This document shows positions 12,184 to 23,500 of a DNA stretch of 64,000 nucleotides, one piece after another. The position numbers were made by a program, and so were the translations under genes. Within the stretch, counting starts at the first letter, position 1, and each line of letters starts with the position of its first letter. Origin of the DNA: Pectinophora gossypiella. Taxonomy: Eukaryota; Arthropoda; Insecta; Lepidoptera; Gelechiidae. The notes beneath the pieces are model-generated. The model was given only the letters and a program-made list of their open reading frames with translations. It did not search any database and was not told the origin of the DNA. The stretch lies in assembly GCF_024362695.1 (NCBI RefSeq), contig NC_065408.1, positions 13,950,001 to 14,014,000 of the forward strand, in the 5' to 3' direction.

Positions 12184-14754
12184 TGGTCCAAGAACCTCCA
12201 CTGATGAGACTTATATGTAATAAAAGCTTATGCTTTCTCTATGAATCTGGCAAAGTTCTATCAGATTCTGTCCCGGGGTTCTTTTTTTACGGCCATGTTT
12301 GTCCTGGCTAAAAATGTGATAAAATACAGTGGGAGCTAAAATCGGCTCAAGATTTGTTGCTGGATAACTAAGTCTAGATAAATAATTATGTATCATATTG
12401 TATATCATTTTAAAGAGGATCTTTTCCAGAATCCGAAACATAAAAAAAAAACAAAAAAAGTCTTTATGTAAGCGAATTATAGTCAATTTGCATCTGCAGC
12501 GCCATTGTTTCTCGGTAGCTAAGTTTAAGTTTCATGCCTTTTACCCCTTCCAAAAGTATCTTACCGATTTTTTTATATTGCTTCCGGAATTTGATCTGAG
12601 TGATAATAACAAGAAAAATAAATAGACTCCTCTCCGATAGAGACCGCCTAAGCTATTGCCTATTGCAAGAAATCGTCATCATTAGCAAGTCATTACGGTA
12701 TTGCATATTATAAGCTTATCAGCAACTTGGAACTTGGTCCAAGAACCTCCACTGGTGAGACTTGCATGTAATGATAGCTTATACTTGTCCTATGATTCTG
12801 GCAAAGTTCTATCAAACTCTGTCCTAGGGTTTTTTTACGGCCATGTTTGTCCTGAGTGTACAGTAGTGGACTGCAAAATCACCTCAGGATTTGTTATCGA
12901 AAAACTATTTAACTAAGTCTATATACATAATTATATATCATAATGTATATCAATTTTAAAGGGGAAGGTTATCAGAATCAGAAACACAAATAAAAAAAAA
13001 TGCATTAAGTATGTAAACGACTTTTAGCCAACTCACGTCCGTAGCACCATTTTTCTCAGCAGCTACGTACGAGTTTCGCGCCTTCCAACCTTTCCAAAGA
13101 AGCCCAATCATTTTTTCCTTCTTCTGATATTGCATTCTTAACCTGACAAGTGACAACAACAAGAAATAAAATAGATACCATTCCGATAGAGGCCGCGTAA
13201 GCTATGGACCTATTGCAAGATAACGTACTCAAAGGCTAGTCATTATAATCCAACAGACGTAACATGATTAGAATGCGGGAGGACGCAAATGTAGTACGTT
13301 TTCTTTCACCACAATCTTGTTTTATTAATCCAGGCTTATATCTTGTCTTATAAACAATGCCGAATGGTACAACAAACGTATCGTAAACGTAAGGTTGCCT
13401 GGTAGTAATTGCTACCTTAGCAATAAAGCCGCCTTTTGCACCAGTTATTGCCTGAACTTGTTTAATAAATGTGTTTCTTTTGTATACAATAGAGTCATTG
13501 TATTGCATCTTGATTAGAATGACTTATTTCTTGTTTCTCTCGTACTAAGCTGTATACTGTTAGTGTTAAAGAGACACATATTTCGTCTCTTTCGCATAAG
13601 GCGATGTACTACATTTCCGTCCCGCCGCATTCTAATCATGTTACGTCTGTTGGATTATAATGACTAGCCTTTGAGTACGTTATCTTGCAATAGGTCCATA
13701 GCTTACGCGGCCTCTATCGGAATGGTATCTATTTTATTTCTTATTTTTTTTATTTTTTTTTCTTTGTTGTCACTTGTTAGGTTAAGAATGCAATATCAGA
13801 AGAAGGAAAAAATGATTGGGCTCCTTTGGAAAGGTTGGAAGGCGCGAAATTCGCACGTAGCTGCTGAGAAAAATGGTGCTACGGACGTGAGTTGGCTAAA
13901 AGTCGTTTACATAATGTATTTATTTTATTTGTGTTTCTGATTCTGATAACCTTCCCCTTTAAAATTGATATACATTATACATACACATTATATACATTAT
14001 GATATATAATTATGTATATAGACTTAGTTAAATAGTTTTTCGACAACAAATCCTGAGGTGATTTTGCAGTCCACTACTGTACACTCAGGACAAACATGGC
14101 CGTAAAAAAACCCTAGGACAGAGTTTGATAGAACTTTGCCAGAATCATAGGACAAGTATAAGCTATCATTACATGCAAGTCTCACCAGTGGAGGTTCTTG
14201 GACCAAGTTCCAAGTTGCTGATAAGCTTATATGCAATACCGTAATGACTGGCTAATGATGACGATTTCTTGCAATAGGCAATAGCTTAGCCGGTCTCTAT
14301 CGGAGAGGTGTTTATTTATTTTTCTTGTTATTATCACTCAGATCAAATTCCGGAAGCAATATAAAAAAATCGGTAAGATACTTTTGGAAGGGGTAAAAGG
14401 CATGAAACTTGAACTTAGCTACCGAGAAACAATGGCGCTGCAGATATAAATTGACTATAATTCGCTTACAAAAAGTTTTTTTTTTGTTTTTTTTTTATGT
14501 TTCGGATTTTGGAAAAGATCCTCTTTAAAATGATATACAATATGATACATAATTATTTATGTAGACTTAGTTATCCAGCAACAAATCTTGAGTCGATTTT
14601 AGCTCCCACTGTATTTTATCACATTTTTAGCCAGGACAAACATGGCCGTAAAAAAAGAACCCCGGGACAGAATCTGATAGAACTTTGCCAGAATCATAGG
14701 GAAAGCATAAGCTTTCATTACATATAAGTCTCATCAGTGGAGGTTCTTGGACCA
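12184..14754. repeat. 2.6-kb foldback: ~1.1-kb inverted arms
   Basis: The left arm (12184-13277) and right arm (13606-14754) are inverted copies that look about 95% or more identical where compared, separated by a 328-base loop. Each arm is itself two diverged tandem units, both starting ggtccaagaacctccact (12184 and about 12730 in the left arm). Small open frames mirrored on both strands come from this symmetry. The loop includes sequence like a non-LTR 3' end (agcaataaagccgcc near 13420). Confidence 0.85.
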
Positions 14755-14831
14755 AGTTTCATACAAAAGTGCCCATTGTCATTTATTGAATTGTTGACAT
14801 TTGCCATGTATTTATACATACTGATTTAAAT

Positions 14832-15252
14832 GAGCGACTTTCCAGGCTACGTTCCTAAAAAACCATATAGATAGCGTTGTACAGATTTAACATGATTATG
14901 AACTATTTTTTTTATTGCTCGGGTAGGTACATAATTATTCAAAAATATGATGTAATTGCAGAGGCATGTATAAAAAAATGTTGTTGCTAGATATTTAGAT
15001 CAGATTTATATAATATGGTATAGAATTATGTCGCTTCCTTTATTGTTTCTCTTTATTTTGATCAGAATAAAAATGGGTGGAAGATGTGTTGTGCCTGAGT
15101 TTAATAAAAAGGGTCACTATTTGTACCCAAAAACAGAGATAAAATATGCATACGTCTGCTATCCTTGAAATTAGAAGCTTAAACGAAGGCAACTCTGTAC
15201 AACAGCGCCATCTATTTTTTTTTTTTGGGAAATGTAGCCTGGAAGGTCCCTC
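14832..15252. mobile_element. MITE family M2, copy 2
   Basis: Ends gagcgactttccaggctac and, inverted, gtagcctggaaggtccctc; interior landmarks match the other M2 copies. A further partial left end follows at 15273-15293. Confidence 0.8.
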
Positions 15253-15293
15253 ATTGACTAAATAAATCAATTAGGGACTTTCCAGGCTACAGG

Positions 15294-16036
15294 ATATCTT
15301 TCCAGGATATCTTCCGTTACTTCAGAACGTAACAAAACCGTAAAATATAATCTCTGATCGTAAAATTCAGTTTTTCAATAAAATATTGTATTTCTGACTG
15401 TAGGTATGACACTTTACCAGGTAAGTATGTTCACCTAATTAGGTACTTAATAAGTAGTTATATCATTTTTTAATGGTAAATCAATAAAGATGCTGGAAAG
15501 CTACAGTACAAAATTACAAACGCTGCTGTCTCATGTAAAACTGTTCATCATATTTCGATGATCATAAACTAATTATTAAATATCGTATACTGATCCTCGA
15601 TCCACCTAAACAACATAAAATAACATGAAGATAAATCCGTAGATTACACGATTCACACATAACATGGACGTTTCGCGATATGTCTGATAATACGTTTTGC
15701 CTACAGCAAATATACAGATATAACCCAACAGAATTCTAGAGTATTCCAGGGTTAAACAAGGACAGACACAAATAAGAGAAGGACAGAAATATGTATGAAG
15801 AAAACTCTAGAACCCTCTAAATTAGGGCGACCTACCATTCGGGGATGCCAGCACAAGAGTGAATTTTACCCCACTTTTGACGGACTCTTATTTAAAATAA
15901 TTCGACGAAATTACTGCCGGAGTTTAATTAATTAATTAAATTCACGACTATTTCTCACCGGGGTCAGCAGAGATATAATTCCACGGAACGACGAAATTAG
16001 GAATATTATAATAATAAAAATAAATTGAAATTTTTC
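15294..16036. other. Intergenic DNA upstream of Hsp70
   Basis: AT-rich, no supported gene. A short ggtcagcagag piece near 15962 resembles degraded retroelement 3' ends elsewhere in the window. Confidence 0.5.
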
Positions 16037-16086
16037 AAAAATCATATCGTAATTATTAAATACTTAATAATTACGATATGATTTTT
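16037..16086. repeat. Perfect 23-bp inverted repeat, 4-base loop
   Basis: Arms 16037-16059 and 16064-16086 are exact reverse complements (core atcatatcgtaattatta) around loop atac. It lies about 0.8 kb upstream of Hsp70. It could be a relic transposon end or a cruciform-forming site. Confidence 0.85.
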
Positions 16087-16601
16087 GGCGTTATTTAATG
16101 TAACTTATATTAATTTGATAAAGTTATAATAATTTATTTCGTTTTTCCAAGCCTATAAAATATCAATAAAATAAAATATTATCTAAATAGTCTCGCATTG
16201 AGTATTACATTTTCATAGATATTCTGAAATAATATTTAAAAAATAAACTGTATCTACCTCGCTTAAAATGATCATGTAATCGATAGTATACAATTACATG
16301 CTTTAAAATATATCTCTTCTATTCTTATAGATATAAGATAAATTGTTCTTAATCGTATAAACAATATTCTATAGTGAAAAAATAACAGAAGAAAAAATAT
16401 AGCACACAATTATGAGTAACACAAGTTTTCTTCTAAGCAAAGCAACTACTTCAAGCAACCGGTATGGTTTGTATATTTAATTAGCTCGGTAATCAGCAAA
16501 TAATTCTGCACATTTTCATCGTTAAGTTTACCTTAAAAACGGGGACATTTTTTACGTTGGTCACCCTATTTACACTGCGTCACAAGATAACAATACAGAC
16601 T

Positions 16602-16614
16602 TTCCAGAAACATC
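16602..16614 (+). promoter_or_regulatory. Heat-shock element, distal
   Basis: ttccagaaacatc fits TTCnnGAAnnTTC with two perfect units and one degenerate unit. It lies 91 bases upstream of the TATA box of Hsp70. Confidence 0.7.
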
Positions 16615-16650
16615 TACCCTAGATTAATTCTGATTGGTCGCTCGCGGGCA

Positions 16651-16663
16651 TTCGAGAATTTTC
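16651..16663 (+). promoter_or_regulatory. Heat-shock element, perfect three units
   Basis: ttcgagaattttc is a perfect TTC-nn-GAA-nn-TTC array, the binding site for an HSF trimer, about 30 bases upstream of the TATA box. Inverted CCAAT boxes (attgg) flank it at about 16633 and 16673. Confidence 0.9.
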
Positions 16664-16692
16664 TGCCTCGCGATTGGCTGGCTGACGGGAGG

Positions 16693-16700
16693 TATATAAA
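16693..16700 (+). promoter_or_regulatory. TATA box of Hsp70
   Basis: tatataaa, correctly placed downstream of the heat-shock elements; transcription should start about 16724-16730, giving a leader of about 130 A-rich bases as is usual for inducible Hsp70 mRNAs. Confidence 0.85.
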
Positions 16701-16859
16701 CGGCCGAGAGCGCGGCAATGGCAATAGTATTTGAAACACAAGCGAAGCGAAGAGAAGAAGTGAACTGGTGGAAACACCGAACAAGACAAAACAAACCAGC
16801 GAATTAAGAAGCGTTATTGTACATCGTTCAGAAAAAGGAAGACTAATTCTACAGAAAAA

Positions 16860-18773
16860 ATGCCAGCTATTGGAATTGATCTTGGAACAACGTACTCATG
16901 TGTTGGAGTTTGGCAACACGGCAACGTAGAGATCATAGCCAACGACCAGGGAAACAGAACTACTCCATCCTACGTGGCTTTCACAGACACCGAGCGTCTG
17001 ATCGGAGATGCTGCTAAGAACCAGGTGGCTCTCAACCCCAACAACACCGTATTCGATGCCAAACGACTCATCGGCCGTAAATTCGATGACCCGAAGATCC
17101 AGGATGACATGAAACACTGGCCCTTCAAAGTCATCAATGACTGTGGCAAACCTAAAATCCAGGTGGAGTTCAAGGGAGAGACAAAGAGATTCGCACCGGA
17201 GGAGATTAGCAGCATGGTCTTGACAAAAATGAAGGAAACCGCAGAGGCGTACTTAGGATCAACAGTGCGCGATGCTGTAATCACAGTTCCAGCATACTTC
17301 AACGACTCGCAACGGCAGGCTACTAAAGATGCGGGCGCCATCGCCGGGTTAAACGTATTAAGGATCATCAATGAGCCAACAGCTGCCGCCCTCGCTTATG
17401 GCCTCGATAAAAATTTAAAAGGTGAGCGAAATGTACTCATATTTGACTTGGGCGGCGGAACTTTCGATGTCTCCATCTTAACCATCGATGAGGGCTCACT
17501 GTTTGAGGTGAAAGCGACCGCTGGTGACACACATCTGGGAGGTGAGGACTTCGACAACAGACTTGTAAACCATCTTGCAGAAGAATTCAAGCGGAAGTAT
17601 AAGAAAGACCTACGTAGCAATCCTCGAGCCTTACGTCGCCTACGTACAGCCGCCGAACGAGCGAAACGAACTTTGTCATCAAGCACGGAAGCTACCATCG
17701 AGATTGATGCTCTGTACGAAGGCATCGACTTCTACACCCGAGTGTCACGGGCGCGATTCGAAGAACTGAACTCGGACCTGTTCCGCGGTACTTTGGAGCC
17801 CGTCGAGAAGGCGCTCAAAGATGCAAAATTGGACAAGAGCTCGATCCATGACGTAGTGCTTGTTGGCGGCTCCACTCGCATCCCGAAGATTCAAAATATG
17901 TTACAGAGCTTCTTCTGTGGCAAAAAGCTCAACCTGTCCATAAACCCCGACGAGGCAGTAGCATACGGTGCCGCAGTGCAAGCAGCTATACTGAGCGGCG
18001 AACAACATAGTAAGATCCAGGATGTGCTACTAGTCGACGTTGCACCATTATCACTCGGTATCGAGACTGCTGGAGGCGTTATGACTAAAATCATCGAGCG
18101 TAACGCAAAGATACCTTGCAAGCAGTCGCAAACATTCACTACCTATTCTGACAATCAACCTGCTGTGACGATTCAAGTATACGAAGGCGAGCGTGCTATG
18201 ACAAAGGACAACAACTTACTGGGCCGTTTCGACTTGACTGGCATCCCACCTGCACCTAGAGGAGTGCCGAAGGTCGACGTAACATTCGATCTGGACGCGA
18301 ACGGCATACTTAACGTGTCCGCTAAGGAGAATAGCACGGGCCGCAGCAAGAACATAGTCATCAAGAACGACAAAGGTCGCCTATCGCAGGCCGAGATCGA
18401 CCGCATGGTCTCAGAGGCAGAAAAGTACAAGGAGGAGGACGACCGCCAGCGCGAGAGAGTCTCGGCTCGCAACCAACTTGAGACGTACATCTTCAATGTT
18501 AAACAAGCACTGGACGACGCAGGCGACAAACTAAGCGAAAGTGATAAGGACACAGCACGCCAGGAATGCGATGAAGCGCTAAGATGGCTAGACAACAACA
18601 CCCTAGCCGAGAAAGAGGAGTATGAACATAAGCTGAAAGATGTGCAGCGAGTGTGCATGCCAATGATGAGCAAGATGCACGGCGGAGGAGCGGGAGCCGG
18701 ACAGAACATGGGCGGCTACCAACAACAAGCCTACAACAACAACTCCGGCCCCACGGTGGAGGAAGTAGACTAA
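16860..18773 (+). CDS. Hsp70: Inducible cytosolic Hsp70
   Basis: Encodes a 637-residue cytosolic/nuclear Hsp70, an ATP-dependent chaperone that binds exposed hydrophobic segments of client proteins with J-domain and exchange-factor partners. The nucleotide-binding domain opens with the phosphate-1 motif GIDLGTTYS (about residues 5-13), followed by phosphate-2 DLGGGTFDVS (about 197-206) and the adenosine motif GGSTRIPK (about 336-343). The substrate-binding domain and helical lid follow, then a Gly/Gln-rich tail ending EEVD, the TPR-cochaperone signature of cytosolic forms. Length and motifs are complete. The gene has no intron, as in stress-induced insect Hsp70 genes, and sits behind a perfect heat-shock element and TATA box. 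The start is the first ATG after the A-rich leader, with context aaaaaATG. Constitutive Hsc70 is less likely given the promoter and lack of introns. Confidence 0.97.
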   Translation: MPAIGIDLGTTYSCVGVWQHGNVEIIANDQGNRTTPSYVAFTDTERLIGDAAKNQVALNPNNTVFDAKRLIGRKFDDPKIQDDMKHWPFKVINDCGKPKIQVEFKGETKRFAPEEISSMVLTKMKETAEAYLGSTVRDAVITVPAYFNDSQRQATKDAGAIAGLNVLRIINEPTAAALAYGLDKNLKGERNVLIFDLGGGTFDVSILTIDEGSLFEVKATAGDTHLGGEDFDNRLVNHLAEEFKRKYKKDLRSNPRALRRLRTAAERAKRTLSSSTEATIEIDALYEGIDFYTRVSRARFEELNSDLFRGTLEPVEKALKDAKLDKSSIHDVVLVGGSTRIPKIQNMLQSFFCGKKLNLSINPDEAVAYGAAVQAAILSGEQHSKIQDVLLVDVAPLSLGIETAGGVMTKIIERNAKIPCKQSQTFTTYSDNQPAVTIQVYEGERAMTKDNNLLGRFDLTGIPPAPRGVPKVDVTFDLDANGILNVSAKENSTGRSKNIVIKNDKGRLSQAEIDRMVSEAEKYKEEDDRQRERVSARNQLETYIFNVKQALDDAGDKLSESDKDTARQECDEALRWLDNNTLAEKEEYEHKLKDVQRVCMPMMSKMHGGGAGAGQNMGGYQQQAYNNNSGPTVEEVD

Positions 18774-18963
18774 TTTTAACAAATTCTTCATCATTCCAAA
18801 ATAGGATCGGTCTTAGTTCCTAAACCCGCCGAGAAACAATGTGAATAGATAATACGTAATGTAAATACAAATTGTAAATAGTATTTTAGTTTAAAGTGTT
18901 AATTTATTTTAAGTTAAGTAGGATCTTTTAATTCCAAATCCAACAGATGATCATTGTTGTTCC

Positions 18964-18969
18964 AATAAA
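18964..18969 (+). terminator. Hsp70 polyadenylation signal
   Basis: aataaa 191 bases after the stop codon, downstream of an AT-rich 3' UTR with auuua-type elements. Confidence 0.75.
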
Positions 18970-18989
18970 TTTAATTTCAACATAAATTT

Positions 18990-20432
18990 AACTTCTTTTT
19001 CTTACCCTCCCATGTATTATTTCTTTTCACCTAAAGAGTATGCGATTGATAGGTAGGTTAGGTACATTAATAAAATTAAGCCAAATTAAAGCAGTCATAT
19101 AACCATTAGATAATTATCATTGAAATAAGGTGTGCATCTGTTTAAGAAAACTTATTAGATAAATTTAATTAAATTTTAGTCAAATATTTGTTGTTCATAT
19201 GAGAAGTAGTGTATAATCGTATGTGCCTTACCTACCTGCTTGCTTAGTACCTATCTGTTAAAGTACCAAGTGTATAGGTATTTACTATAATAATAAATTA
19301 TTTATTTATGGAATGGATCCAAATAATGAAGTTCGTAAGTAATTTAGTATAAATAAACTTAACCATTAACATAACATTATATCTTATGCCATGACTTAGG
19401 TATATCATCATTCATTCATTCCTCTCCTTGATGGGGTGTTCTTATACCATGGGTGCAGATGTATTCTGTTTAGAAACAACACAGACTTTTTTCACAATGT
19501 TATGTGCCCTTCAACAAATATAATTGAATAGAAATCAACTTTTATGCTAAAATATTAGACCAAAATACAGTTACTAACCTATTTTGAATAATATTCACCT
19601 AGGTTTAACTTAAGTTATAAAACCATTATTTATAAAGAATAGTAGGTATTTCTAGGTACTTATAGTTTGAATTAAAAAAGTCCATTTTATTTGTGGGCAA
19701 TAGCAGGCAAAGCATTATTAGTTTTTATGAAACTTGTTTAACAAGCAATTTTCATAGCGGTGGTAGGTTGCCTAGCTAGCCTGTGAGAATATTGAACCTT
19801 ATTTAACTATAAGATTTTTAGCAAACATGTTTAAGTACTTGAATATAATTAATTACTTACCATCGTCTGAAAATGATGAGAGATCACTCATTAATAATTA
19901 AAAGATGATTTATAATATTATTATGTATGAATTAATAAATATCAGGCAAGTAGGTGCTTTGTTTTGATATTTTTATATTATAAATAAAAAGAAAAACCGC
20001 ACACTTATCACTTTAATTATTACTTACTCAAAAACGCTTCGCACTGTTTTATTAATTATACTAAATACGAAAACTACGGCAGCGGTGAAGGAGAAACATT
20101 CGCGCCATAAACAAAATGACGTAATGACATTGTAGATCGAATGAATTGGTATTGCGTCAACTGTCAAGTGAACATCATATCGCAGCTTACTCTTTCCTAT
20201 ATGCCTTTAATTTATTGTGAGAGAGCGAATGCGAGCATACATATAATTATTTTCATATCATTCATTCTTTGAGACAGGTACACATATCGTTCATTCCCGT
20301 CATTCGCAATTTTTGCTTCGTGAGGTTTGTACGTGTGGTGAAATGATTCACTGACATTTCGCATATCACGTACTAATAGTGTGATCTATTGTTTTCCTTT
20401 TTGTTATTTAAATGCTCTCATAATTTGTAATA
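18990..20432. other. Intergenic DNA and ABCD3 upstream region
   Basis: No gene seen from the Hsp70 end to the ABCD3 start. The last 300 bases are less AT-rich and should contain the ABCD3 promoter, but I see no convincing TATA box. Confidence 0.5.
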
Positions 20433-20539
20433 ATGGCGCCGAGTTTAAGCAAGTTGACGGAAAGGACAGACGTGAAAATTGCCTTAGCTGCATCAGCAGC
20501 ACTAAGTGCTTGGATCATAAGGAATTCGTTAAAGTCAAG
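20433..20539 (+). CDS. ABCD3: ABCD3 exon 1
   Basis: Starts at ATG 20433 and encodes MAPSLSKLTERTDVKIALAA..., the N-terminal segment that in PMP70 carries peroxisome-targeting information. Donor gtgag; ends in phase 2. The start is chosen because it aligns with the family's N terminus. Confidence 0.85.
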
Positions 20540-23500
20540 GTGAGATGTTATTTTCCATTCGTGTGATGATTTGGTCATCCGTACATAACGACAATGTTTA
20601 TCTAGATGATAAGTAAAACGCTAAATACTATGAATGAGTGAATAAATGCAATTGGAATGGTAATTACATGGCTTGGGAAAGGTACGATAATTGCGTGAAA
20701 TGAGTAAGAACTGCTCCAGTATAGAACAACAAATAATAGAATACTACTTGCAAAGAAATAAGTGATGTATGGCTCATAGTCCTAAGTGTGTTATCTTCCT
20801 AACAACGTAAAAAATCGTTTTTGTATAAATATACTTTACCATTTAACCTCTTCAAATCATTTAAAAAAAATACAATCCAAGTAATAAAAACAAGTTACTT
20901 AGGTAGGCACATACTGTTTATACTCATCTTCAATATTGTTGTTAGTTTTATATAGGTATCTTTATAGTAGGTACTTATTAAAACTCCTACACTTATTATA
21001 CAATACATCCTGCCTAGTTTGTGATTTTGAAAACTTTTATATTTTAGCTGCCTTATCATGTAATAATAAATATGTATGTATATTAAAAAATGAAGTATTT
21101 CATAATAATGAGCTTGATTTTTTTAAAAGCTTTTTCTTATAAAAATGTAAATAAGACATCTATTATTAAAATATCATCTTAATTGCAGAACCAAAAATGT
21201 TGTTAGACGAAGCAAACCACTGCCAGAAGAACAAATCCAATACATGATAAAGGAGAAAAACAAAAAGGGACCGAAAGCAAATGTGGACGCAAAGTTCATA
21301 GCAGAATTGAAGTTGTTATGGAAGATCATGTTCCCTGGTCTGTGGAGTAAGGAGAGTGCCTTGATGGGTCTCATCGCCCTGTCTTTGATCTCCCGGTCCA
21401 TGTGTGATTTGTGGCTTATACAGCACAGCACTCTCATTGAAGGGTAAGTCTTCAACTCATATTTAAAATCCATGCTCATATTCAAATCAAATATTCTTTA
21501 TTGCACACACATGAAGGAAAGGCAGGAAGTGGAAGGCCAAGAAGTGCGTACATGGAACAAATTAAAGAGAAGGCAAATGTCGTGTCTGAGGTATAAGTGC
21601 AGTAAAAAACATTTTTTTTTTGTTTTGGTTATCCCCGAAGGGTAAGACAAAGGGAACTATGCCCATACAGCCATATCTTACGTATTTTTTGTCTTATGAT
21701 TAATGAAATGATGAAGGGTGATGATGATGAAACCTAAGCCCCCACCCTCGGAGTAGACTCCTACTCCGAACCCCAAAAGAATTAACTCAATAGTCCGCAT
21801 AAACTTTCGAGTTATGAAGGGAGATACTCTTTCAATGAAGAAAACAACTGTCCCGTTCCCGCCAAAAAGCCGCTTTATTACCTAAGCTTTAGGCAGATAG
21901 TCAGAGTGAAAAATGGAACAATTTAAAAAAATACAGGCAGGTAAGCATCATACCAAAAAACAGCCAGTATCCTTATTATTAAAGAGTTTTTACAACAATA
22001 AGGAGGTCAAAGAATTTGAGTTTGATAGACATGAATAGAGAATGCTACACCGACAAGAGTGGCACTCTCACATTAATGTTGATAATGATGCACACACATA
22101 CACAAAACATTTTAAAACATAGGCACACAAGAAAGATAACAGCACAATTGGTGGCCTTATTGATCTATAGCAATTTCTTCATGATGGACTAATGTTATGG
22201 GCGATAGGCTGATCCCTTATCACCATAAGGTTCATCATATCCATCTTTGGACTTCGTATCAACAGTGGCTGCAAGTTGTCTTTGATTACTTGTGGCTCTG
22301 CCCACCCCATTAGGGATTACGGGCGTGAGTTTATGTATGTATGTATGTAATTTCTTCCAGGCGACCAGAGTTAGGAAGTATTGATTGTTCAACAAATGTA
22401 GGTACAAGTCACTTTGTACCATTTTATCAAACCTTGCCTTTAAGATCCCGCTACTGGGCAAATGCCTATAAATAGGTAAGTAATAAAAAAAAACATTAAA
22501 ACAGGCCCAGTTTAAACAACTTTAAACTTTACTCCTGCACAAAACTTACCAATAAGTTTTTTTAACAATAACAATAGATAATTTGAATATATTAAAACAT
22601 GTTACTGGCAATATCTTCAATTTTAAATAGTTTCTGAAAGTAAATGAATCTCATAATATGGCATTGTAGGCAAATATCTTTAAAGTTTAATTACCTATAA
22701 ATAGGTACGTAGATTTCTAGATATTACACGCGACTACACCTGTGTAGTTTAGTCCTTTCTTCCCTAAGATAAGAGCTTGCGAATTTTCAAACAAAATGCC
22801 TACATAACACAGAGTGTCAAATTTCTAATAGTGTATGAAATTTCGAAAATTACGAAATCAAGTTTCGTATGCTTATTTGTAAAGTATAATAGGTATATAA
22901 TATACCTTCCAAAGAGAAAATTTAATCGAAAAAAATCCGATTCGGACGGGACATAAACCCGCAGCTCATGTCAAGCCGGGACGAGCGTGTTAACCATTAC
23001 ACCTCCTCCTGTAAATGCGAAATTCTTTCGATCTATGTATCGTCATTAAGCCGACGCTCGATGAAGTCCGAGTAAAATTTCTTTTCGATTTAATTTTCTC
23101 TTTGTGAGTTTATCTAAACACGGATGAGTTCTATAAAAACAACCTACCTCTTATCGATTGGATTCCAAATTCTAGCTATTCCATCAATTGTTCATCTCCA
23201 AGAGTAAGTAATAAGTCCTCTCAGGTCATCACACGGTGTGGCATTCTCCATTCTCGTCTATCAATGGTCAATTCTTTGGCTTCTTTTTATAGACACGACG
23301 TTCGCCTTCTCTTTAATTTGTTCCATACAAGCTCTTCTTGGTCTTCCCCTTCGTCTCTTCATGTAATAAATAAGACATTTAAAAAAGTTATTTTTAAAGT
23401 AGGTACCTATAAAATGGTCTTTGACTTTCAAATCTTTTAGAATGTTGACACTCTAAGGTTGACAGTTGACACCGTCTCGGCTGTCGCATTCAATTCATTA

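Noticed and set aside
12956..13940. Mirrored 68- and 89-codon frames (MLLSLVRLRMQYQKKEKM...)
   Set aside because: Same sequence on opposite strands because of the foldback; no known family and interrupted by repeat structure.
16896..18794. Minus-strand and alternative-frame open frames within Hsp70
   Set aside because: Shadows of the strongly coding Hsp70 frame.
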